DNA of 12,539 bases, taken from positions 1 to 12,539 of the forward strand of contig CAJKFS010000055.1 in assembly GCA_905199225.1 (NCBI GenBank), in the 5' to 3' direction. Below, one piece after another: positions 7,378-12,539 of this stretch (its first letter is position 1; each line of letters begins with the position of its first letter). The notes beneath the pieces were generated by a model that saw nothing but the letters and a program-made list of their open reading frames with translations, did not search any database and was not told the DNA's origin. This stretch comes from an uncultured Collinsella sp. (GTDB taxonomy: Bacteria; Actinomycetota; Coriobacteriia; Coriobacteriales; Coriobacteriaceae). Made by a program: the position numbers and the translations under genes.

Positions 7378-8810
7378 TACATGCCCTCGTCGGCAGACAT
7401 ACTGCCCGAATCCGCGCCGTAGCCGCCGTCAGCCGTTGCGTCCGCTCCGGTGTCCATGACGAGGGTGTCGCCATCGCGCAGCTTGGTAACCGGCACGTTG
7501 GGGTTGATCTCGTTGCCCTGGTCGTCGCGCTTGACCTGTGTCTTGCCGACTACGGCTTCGTTGTCGTTTTGCGTCACGACGGTCACCTTCACGCGACGGG
7601 TTTGCTTGCCCTCGTCATCAGTCGCCACGTTGACGTAATAGTGTTCGCCGTCTTCGGTCATGAGCGCCATCGTCGGCACCATCACCACGTCGTCGAGCTG
7701 CTCGGTCACCACCGATACCTCGGCCGTCATGCCCGGCTTCAGGCGCGCGTCGGGCGCCTCGATGAGAATGTCGACGTTAAAGGTTACGCTGCCGCCACCG
7801 TTGGCGGCGTCGGAGTTTGCCACCGACGCGATAGCCGTGACGGTGCCCTGGCTCACGATATCGGGAAATGCGGGATACGTGACGTTGGCGCTCTGTCCAA
7901 CGGCGATCTTTGCGATGTCCTTTTCGCCCACCTGCACGGTCACCTTCATCTTGGACAGGTCGGCGATCTGCATGCACTGCTTGCCGCCGCTCGTATCGCT
8001 TTCGCCCATGATCATGCCGCCTGTTACCGTGGCGCCCACCTTGGCGTTGAGCTCCACGATGCTGCCCGAGCTCGGGGCCGTGACCGTACGGCTGCCTGCC
8101 TTGGCGTTCGCCTGATCGAGGTTTGCCTGGGCCGAAGCGAGGCTGCGCTGCGCGGCCGATACGGCGTTCGTGTCCGTTGATGCGTCGGAGACGCCAGCCG
8201 CTGCGGAAGCTCCATCGACGTCCGTCGTTGGGGTGGCCTGTGCGGCAGCTGCGGCTTTCTGCGCGTTGGCGAGGTCTTCTTGAGCGGCAGCAACTGCACG
8301 CTGCGCCTCGGCAACGTTGCGATCGAGCTCGTCATTTTTAATGGTCATAAGCACGTCGCCCTCGTTGACGGATTGGCCTGCCTGCACGTTGATCGAATCG
8401 ACCGTGCCGTCGACAGAAGGGGAGACCACTGAGGACGAAATGGGTTTGAGCTGGCCTTTCGCCTCGACCGTTGTGGTAAACGGACCCTCGGTCACCATGT
8501 CGGTCACAGGCCCACTACCGCCCTGTGGCTGAGCATTGATAACCAGGGTTGCGACAATGGCAATGAGTGCGATGGTGCCCACGACGCCGGCGGCAATACC
8601 GCGTCGGATGAGCTTTTTGCGTCGACGTTCGGCACGTTTTGCCTTGAGCTTGGCATATGCCTCTTCATCGGAAATCTCGGTCGCATCGTTCGCGCGTCCG
8701 CTCTGCTTGTCGGCATGTACGTTTGTAATCAGAGGAATCGTTTCGGTGGCACCTTCGGGCGTGTTCTCGGTATCATCCGGGCCCGGGGTGATCGTGGGGA
8801 CATTCGGCAT
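7377..8810 (-). CDS. Membrane-fusion (HlyD/MacA/YknX-like) subunit of the ABC exporter
   Basis: Membrane-anchored periplasmic-adaptor-type protein of 477 residues that would dock onto the permease. The ATG at 8810 has AAGGAG five bases upstream; the frame stays open to 8873, but those codons lie in the promoter region. Layout: a cytoplasmic acidic/Thr-rich tail (1-50), a basic stretch (56-70), a membrane segment (about 71-92), a lipoyl/barrel-sandwich half (KGQLKPISSSVVSPSVDG, NVQAGQSVNEGDVL), a short Ala-rich coiled-coil hairpin, the second half (TVTAPSSGSIVELN, KVGATV), a beta-barrel (VQVGEKDIAKIAVGQ, ARLKPGMTAEVSVV) and a membrane-proximal domain. It ends in a Gly/Ser/Asp tail. The roughly 70-residue cytoplasmic tail is longer than in MacA. 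With no outer membrane expected, no TolC partner is required, as in YknX. Confidence 0.9.
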   Translation of the reverse strand: MPNVPTITPGPDDTENTPEGATETIPLITNVHADKQSGRANDATEISDEEAYAKLKAKRAERRRKKLIRRGIAAGVVGTIALIAIVATLVINAQPQGGSGPVTDMVTEGPFTTTVEAKGQLKPISSSVVSPSVDGTVDSINVQAGQSVNEGDVLMTIKNDELDRNVAEAQRAVAAAQEDLANAQKAAAAAQATPTTDVDGASAAAGVSDASTDTNAVSAAQRSLASAQANLDQANAKAGSRTVTAPSSGSIVELNAKVGATVTGGMIMGESDTSGGKQCMQIADLSKMKVTVQVGEKDIAKIAVGQSANVTYPAFPDIVSQGTVTAIASVANSDAANGGGSVTFNVDILIEAPDARLKPGMTAEVSVVTEQLDDVVMVPTMALMTEDGEHYYVNVATDDEGKQTRRVKVTVVTQNDNEAVVGKTQVKRDDQGNEINPNVPVTKLRDGDTLVMDTGADATADGGYGADSGSMSADEGM

Positions 8811-8815
8811 AGCGT

Positions 8816-8821
8816 CTCCTT
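8816..8821 (-). promoter_or_regulatory. Ribosome binding site of the fusion-protein gene
   Basis: AAGGAG on the - strand, five bases before the ATG at 8810. It decides this start over the in-frame ATG at 8873. Confidence 0.8.
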
Positions 8822-8840
8822 TATAGAAAGAACTTCGATA

Positions 8841-8874
8841 ATTATATGCGCCCACCGGTTGGGGCAGGCGCATA
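8841..8874 (-). promoter_or_regulatory. Exporter-operon promoter (-10) overlapping a dyad, candidate operator
   Basis: A perfect TATAAT (- strand, 8846 to 8841) sits about 25 bases before the ribosome site. No good -35 box is seen at 16-18 bases spacing (GCCTGC at 17). Immediately upstream and sharing two bases with the -10 is a perfect inverted repeat with eight-base arms: TATGCGCC at 8845-8852 and GGCGCATA at 8867-8874, with a 14-base centre. A poor -35 plus a dyad over the core promoter suggests regulator control. The same dyad could instead form a hairpin that ends the upstream transcript. The rest of the gap (8875-8942) shows nothing clear. Confidence 0.55.
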
Positions 8875-8942
8875 GGACGGTTTCTTTCGGAACTGTTAGA
8901 TTGGTCGCAGCGGTTCCACGTTGTATGAATGTGCGCGTTGCA

Positions 8943-10676
8943 CTACGAGTGGACAACCACGCACAGGCCGACTTTGATGCAGTCGTGAAGTGCCTTGGCG
9001 TCTGCCAAGCGCAGGTTGATGCAGCCGTGGCTGCCGCACCATTTGTACGACTCGGCGTTATCGAAGCTCTTGTCGTTTTGCCAGGTGGCATCATGGAAGC
9101 CGATCATGTTGCCCTCAAACGGCATCCAGTAGCTCACCGGACTCTCGTATTTGGGCTTGCCGGTCTCGGGGTCCTTGGCTCCGATCAGGGTGCTGCCGCC
9201 GTCGTTGCTGTTGATCTGCCACACGCCCTCGGGGGTGGCGTCTTCGCCCGGTTTGCCCGAGATAAAGTTGGCCTCCCAAACGATATTTCCGCTCTCGTCA
9301 TAGTAGCGCGCGTGCTGTTCCGACAAGTCGACGTCGATATACGCCTTCCAGTCGGGCTCTCCCTTTGCGGTAAAGGTGTCGGCCTTCTGGGAGTACTTGA
9401 TCTCGATTTCGCCGGTCTGCTTGTTGTTAATGGCGTCCTCGACCTGCTTGGCGAGCGAGCTGCTGTCGATGGACCAACCAAAGTCGCCGCCTTCGACGGC
9501 GCACTGCTTGCCATCGGCGCGTGTCCACCAGCGAGTGGAGCCCACGGTATTAAAGCCGTTAGCGAGCTCGGCTGCCCAGCTGCTGATCTGCGTCGTATCG
9601 AGCGTTGGGTTGGCCGGATCGGCAAAGCTGATCCACTGCAATACGGAGCTGCCATCAACCTTGCCAGCATCCTCGCCGTTGAGCTTGAGGGTCACGTTGA
9701 CGCCCAGGAAGTTGTTGGCGGCATCGCATGCGGCCTGAATCTGATCATCGGTTAGCGTTCCATTGAGCGGCTCATAGGCATCGTTGCCGAGCTTGGAAAG
9801 ATCTACGGACTCGGCCAGCGAGGCAAGCTCGAGCTCGGCATATTTAATGACATGCTCGCGGTTGAGTTTTTCGTTGGAGCGCGCCTTCTCGACGGTAAAC
9901 TTGCCGACCTGCTCGTCATAGGAGCTATTTGCCTCGAACGTGCCCGAACGGCCCTCGTTAAACTCGTCGATGGCGGCGCCCAGATCCTTCTCAAACTGCT
10001 TTTGGTCAAAGGTGTCGGAGAGCATGGACAGGTCGACGTCTTGATCAAGATCGACTTCGTTGGAGGTAGCGGTTGTTTTGGTCTTGCCGCTTAAGGATTC
10101 CACAAGGCGGACCGGCCATACAAAGGCTTCGTTGTGGCTGATAATTTCTTTTGCGGCAGCTTCGCCGTCGACAATGGGCTCATCGGACTCGGGCTGATAG
10201 GTCCAGCTAAAGTCATCGCCTGTCACGGCGAGCTTATAGTGCTTCCATGCCGAATTGACCTTGGTGGCGGCAGACGAAGCGTTGGAGAACGAGACGTCGA
10301 CGCCGGCGATGGTGGTGTTGGGGTAGGCTACCTGCGAAAATGCTACGACGCCTACGATATAGACAATGACGATTAGACCCAGGACGACAAAGAGCGTCGT
10401 CTTTTTGCCCGACTTATTGTTCTCGGCGGGTTTGCGCGCGGGGCCACGATCGCCTCGAGCGTGCGTGTGGGGCTGCTTGGGCGCATTGCCGTTTGCCTGG
10501 CGCTGCTGACGTTGTTGACGCTGCTGTCGCTGTTGGTTCGGGCGTTGGGAAGCGTTTGCTGCACTACGCTGCTGACCGTGGCTCGGCGCGATAGGACGCG
10601 GCGACTGAACGCCGCCGGTGTGCCTGCTCGGCTGCTGCGGATCGGGAATCAGTTGAGTTCGATCGTTTTGCGACAT
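8943..10676 (-). CDS. Membrane-anchored L,D-transpeptidase (YkuD) with PG4 (putative peptidoglycan-binding) domains
   Basis: Cell-wall enzyme expected to form 3-3 peptidoglycan cross-links or attach proteins to stem peptides. It has 577 residues. Layout: a cytoplasmic Q/R/P-rich tail (1-90, with QRQQRQQRQQ near 50-60), one membrane segment (about 93-114), and an extracytoplasmic PG4-type region beginning YPNTTIAGVDVS (118-129) with a second unit at about 305-440. The YkuD catalytic domain (about 450-577) has H528 in GFHD and SHGCINL with the nucleophile C552. The ATG at 10676 is preferred to 10685 because GAAGGA ends one base before the latter but ten before the former. Six cysteines lie outside the membrane (317, 392, 547, 552, 566, 572). 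The exporter genes start 132 bases downstream on the same strand, with their own promoter. Confidence 0.93.
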   Translation of the reverse strand: MSQNDRTQLIPDPQQPSRHTGGVQSPRPIAPSHGQQRSAANASQRPNQQRQQRQQRQQRQANGNAPKQPHTHARGDRGPARKPAENNKSGKKTTLFVVLGLIVIVYIVGVVAFSQVAYPNTTIAGVDVSFSNASSAATKVNSAWKHYKLAVTGDDFSWTYQPESDEPIVDGEAAAKEIISHNEAFVWPVRLVESLSGKTKTTATSNEVDLDQDVDLSMLSDTFDQKQFEKDLGAAIDEFNEGRSGTFEANSSYDEQVGKFTVEKARSNEKLNREHVIKYAELELASLAESVDLSKLGNDAYEPLNGTLTDDQIQAACDAANNFLGVNVTLKLNGEDAGKVDGSSVLQWISFADPANPTLDTTQISSWAAELANGFNTVGSTRWWTRADGKQCAVEGGDFGWSIDSSSLAKQVEDAINNKQTGEIEIKYSQKADTFTAKGEPDWKAYIDVDLSEQHARYYDESGNIVWEANFISGKPGEDATPEGVWQINSNDGGSTLIGAKDPETGKPKYESPVSYWMPFEGNMIGFHDATWQNDKSFDNAESYKWCGSHGCINLRLADAKALHDCIKVGLCVVVHS

Positions 10677-10686
10677 CGTATGCATA

Positions 10687-10692
10687 TCCTTC
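10687..10692 (-). promoter_or_regulatory. Ribosome binding site deciding the L,D-transpeptidase start
   Basis: GAAGGA on the - strand. It lies one base before the ATG at 10685, which is too close, and ten bases before the ATG at 10676, so the latter is the likelier start. Confidence 0.65.
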
Positions 10693-10733
10693 GATTTTCG
10701 CCTTGCGGTTCATCGTGTTTTTACTGGGCTTGC

Positions 10734-10762
10734 ATTATAGCGATTGCCCTGCTGTTTGTGGT
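10734..10762 (-). promoter_or_regulatory. Promoter of the L,D-transpeptidase gene
   Basis: TATAAT (- strand, 10739 to 10734) with ACCACA 17 bases upstream (10762-10757, three of six matches to TTGACA). The transcript would have a leader of about 50 bases. It lies between the serine dehydratase terminator and the transpeptidase start. Confidence 0.6.
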
Positions 10763-10783
10763 ACGGAAACGGTGGCATTCAAA

Positions 10784-10809
10784 AGAGGTGGGACATTTGT
10801 CCCACCTTT
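10784..10809 (-). terminator. Intrinsic terminator after the L-serine dehydratase gene
   Basis: AGGTGGGAC (10786-10794) and GTCCCACCT (10799-10807) form a perfect nine-pair stem with a four-base loop, extended by a G-T and an A-T pair. On the - strand it is followed by CTTTTGAAT and begins about 18 bases after the stop codon of the serine dehydratase. It separates that gene from the transpeptidase promoter. Confidence 0.82.
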
Positions 10810-10825
10810 GAGTCGTTCTTTGTCG

Positions 10826-12433
10826 CTATCCGCACACACCGCATTTTGCACAGGCCGAAAGTGCGGCCGGAGCCTGCGCGATGCCGCCCTTTGCCGTCTC
10901 GCGCAGCGTGGCCGGCAACGCGTGGCCCACCGAGAGCATGACATGTGCCATCTGGTCAAACGGCACCAGGCTCTTAATGCCTGCGAGGGCGAGTTGTGCC
11001 GAGCTAAAGGCCGCAGCCACGCCGATGGCGTTACGGTTTTGGCAGGGCACCTCCACGAGGCCACCGACGGGGTCACAAACGAGGCCCAGCAGGTTACTCA
11101 GCGCGATGGAACTGGCGTCAAGCGCCTGCTCGGGCGTGCCGCCGAGCATCTGCACCAGCGCGGCGGCTGCCATGGCGGCGGCGCTTCCGACCTCGGCTTG
11201 GCAGCCGCCCTCGGCGCCGGCAACGCAGGCGCTTGTGGTGAGGTTGAGGCCGATGGCGGCTGCGCAGTAGAGCGCGTCCATGACTTGCTCGTCGTCGAGC
11301 TGAAGGTGATCGGCGAGCGCCAGCACGCAGCCGGGCACGACACCCGCGGATCCTGCCGTCGGAGCTGCGACGATCACGCCCATGGTGGCGGAGCGCTCGA
11401 GCACGGCCATGGCGCGGGCCACGGCTTCGGTCTGGACGGGGCCCATCAGGCTTTCACTCAAATCGTTGCAGCGGGTTGCTTCGACGAGCTTGGCCTCGCC
11501 GCCGATAAGCCCGCCGAGCGAGCGCTGCGGATTGGCGATGGGGGCCGTTGTCTCCTCGCGCATGACGTCGAGCACGCGGCGCATGGCGGCGACGGCGTGG
11601 GCCTCGCCGGTCAGACGTGCCTCGCGAACGGCCATGACGGCACCGATGCTGAGTCCCAGTTCCTCGCACGCATCGAGCAGCTGCTCGCCGTCGTCGAAGA
11701 TCTCCTTAGCCGAGACGCCGGGGGAGAGCGACGAGGCAGAACCGGGGAGCTCGATAAAGGTCGCGTAATCGACATTGTCGAGCTTGCGGAGCATGGGGAC
11801 GACGGTGTCGTCGGGCGCGCCGTCGGTCTCAAAGACGGAGTAGGCCTGGCCGCCCACTTCGGTGCGGTAGGTGCGGCAGAAGGCGATGTTTACATGGGCG
11901 TAGGCGAGCAGGTTGGTGAGCGCGGCGAGCACGCCGGGAACGTCCTTGTGCGCCACGAAGAGCGTGGAATACATGCCCGAGATGTCGACGCCGACGCCGT
12001 TAATGCGGCTGATGCGCATCTTGCCGCCTCCCAGGCTCTCGCCGCGGACCTGTGCCGTGGCGCCCGTGTCGTCGACCATGTCGATGTCGACGGTATTGGG
12101 GTGGATGGAGGCGTCGTCGCCCTTGATGCCAAAGTGATATTCGAGGCCCTGCTCGCGTGCGAGGTCGAAGGCCTGCTTGATGTTCTCGTCATCGGTGTCG
12201 AGGCCCAGGATGCCTGCGACGAGCGCGCGGTCGGTGCCGTGGCCGCGGTAGGTGTGGGCGAAGGAGTTCCACAGGCCAAAGGTGACCTTGGTGATGCGGC
12301 CTTCCAGCAGGCTGGCGGCAACTTGGGCGCAGCGCAGGGCGCCGGCGGTGTGCGATGAGCTGGGGCCGACCATGACGGGGCCCAAGATCTCGAATGCCGA
12401 GGTCGTAGCTAGTGTTTGCGGCTTGCCTGCCAT
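10826..12433 (-). CDS. sdaA: L-serine ammonia-lyase (L-serine dehydratase), iron-sulfur type, fused beta-alpha chain
   Basis: Deaminates L-serine to pyruvate and ammonia using a [4Fe-4S] cluster, not PLP. The protein has 535 residues in the one-chain form: a beta domain first (GPSSSHTAG at 23-31), an ACT-like region (about 155-228), then the alpha catalytic domain from about 244 (ETTAPIANPQRSLGG, SAGVVPG, GCQAEVGSA, CDPVGGLVEVPCQNRN). Cysteines C411, C453 and C464 have spacings of 42 and 11, the same as cluster ligands 343, 385 and 396 of the Legionella enzyme as I recall them. The C-terminus has an extra CxxCxxC (C528, C531, C534). The ATG at 12433 has AAAGGAG five bases upstream; the frame is open to 12520, but those codons precede the ribosome site. 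It appears monocistronic, and the ACT-like part may sense a ligand. Confidence 0.95.
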   Translation of the reverse strand: MAGKPQTLATTSAFEILGPVMVGPSSSHTAGALRCAQVAASLLEGRITKVTFGLWNSFAHTYRGHGTDRALVAGILGLDTDDENIKQAFDLAREQGLEYHFGIKGDDASIHPNTVDIDMVDDTGATAQVRGESLGGGKMRISRINGVGVDISGMYSTLFVAHKDVPGVLAALTNLLAYAHVNIAFCRTYRTEVGGQAYSVFETDGAPDDTVVPMLRKLDNVDYATFIELPGSASSLSPGVSAKEIFDDGEQLLDACEELGLSIGAVMAVREARLTGEAHAVAAMRRVLDVMREETTAPIANPQRSLGGLIGGEAKLVEATRCNDLSESLMGPVQTEAVARAMAVLERSATMGVIVAAPTAGSAGVVPGCVLALADHLQLDDEQVMDALYCAAAIGLNLTTSACVAGAEGGCQAEVGSAAAMAAAALVQMLGGTPEQALDASSIALSNLLGLVCDPVGGLVEVPCQNRNAIGVAAAFSSAQLALAGIKSLVPFDQMAHVMLSVGHALPATLRETAKGGIAQAPAALSACAKCGVCG

Positions 12434-12438
12434 GGCTG

Positions 12439-12445
12439 CTCCTTT
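12439..12445 (-). promoter_or_regulatory. Ribosome binding site of the serine dehydratase gene
   Basis: AAAGGAG on the - strand, five bases before the ATG at 12433; it fixes the start of the 535-residue protein. Confidence 0.8.
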
Positions 12446-12508
12446 GATTTGTCTCGTCGTCCCGAGGGGCGGGGCATAAGGTCGCCTGCTCGGACAGTCC
12501 TGCTCGCA

Positions 12509-12533
12509 CGGAGAGCACATTAAGTGCTCTCCG
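12509..12533. terminator. Perfect hairpin upstream of the serine dehydratase gene (terminator of a neighbour or leader structure)
   Basis: CGGAGAGCAC (12509-12518) and GTGCTCTCCG (12524-12533) form a perfect ten-pair stem with a five-base AT loop. No T-run follows on either strand inside the window. It may end the transcript of the gene beyond the window edge, or lie in the serine dehydratase leader. The stretch 12446-12508 shows no convincing promoter. Confidence 0.5.
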
Positions 12534-12539
12534 GCTCGT

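Noticed and set aside
8715..9755. A 346-codon open frame on the + strand opposite the L,D-transpeptidase and the start of the fusion-protein gene
   Set aside because: Low-complexity translation without domains, running across the promoter gap between two well-supported - strand genes.
10491..10530. Short trinucleotide-like repeat (CTGCTGACGTTGTTGACG pattern) as a possible regulatory or phase-variable repeat
   Set aside because: It encodes the QRQQRQQ stretch of the transpeptidase tail in mixed codons, is not a uniform tandem repeat, and any slippage in units of three would keep the frame.
10703..12358. A 551-codon open frame on the + strand opposite the serine dehydratase gene
   Set aside because: It mirrors the GC-rich codon pattern of the real gene, has no recognisable domain (runs of Gly, Ala, His, Asp) and crosses the terminator and promoter region. 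The - strand gene carries full family motifs.

Overview
This is GC-rich DNA from an actinobacterium, most likely a gut Coriobacteriia of the Collinsella/Olsenella kind. That call rests on gene content and protein style (fused iron-sulfur serine dehydratase, PG4-YkuD L,D-transpeptidase, MacB-type exporter without an outer-membrane partner); no 16S or other taxonomic marker is present. I see no tRNA, rRNA, CRISPR array, transposase or phage gene. The window codes almost throughout, and its longest gene-free stretch is about 150 bases.

Left region (1-5283, + strand): the 3' part of a cobalamin biosynthesis operon, in the order cbiB (cut by the window edge), cobD, cbiP, cobA/cobO, cbiC, cbiJ/cobK. 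The genes overlap or abut at every junction, so they are probably co-transcribed and translationally coupled. Together they cover late corrin-ring steps (methyl migration by CbiC, precorrin-6 reduction by CbiJ), adenosylation of the cobalt (CobA), amidation (CbiP), and the aminopropanol arm (CobD makes the precursor, CbiB attaches it). Promoter and any cobalamin riboswitch lie upstream of the window.

Middle (5284-5392): a short, AT-richer gap between convergent operons. It holds a perfect GC-rich hairpin at the cbiJ stop codon and a larger imperfect inverted repeat that does not look like an ordinary terminator. Base composition also changes across this gap.

Right region (5393-10676, - strand): read leftwards, a membrane-anchored L,D-transpeptidase, then a membrane-fusion protein, an ABC ATPase and a MacB/FtsX-type permease. 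The last three are coupled by TAATG and ATGA overlaps and form an exporter in the YknXYZ/MacAB style, with its own promoter that overlaps a dyad. Beyond it (10826-12433, - strand) lies a single-chain L-serine ammonia-lyase, separated from the transpeptidase by a good intrinsic terminator and the transpeptidase promoter.

No whole new system is evident. The best leads are the inverted repeat at the operon junction, the dyad over the exporter promoter, a shared TxxIP motif in the cytoplasmic tails of the transpeptidase and fusion protein, and the cysteine-rich ends of the serine dehydratase and the transpeptidase.
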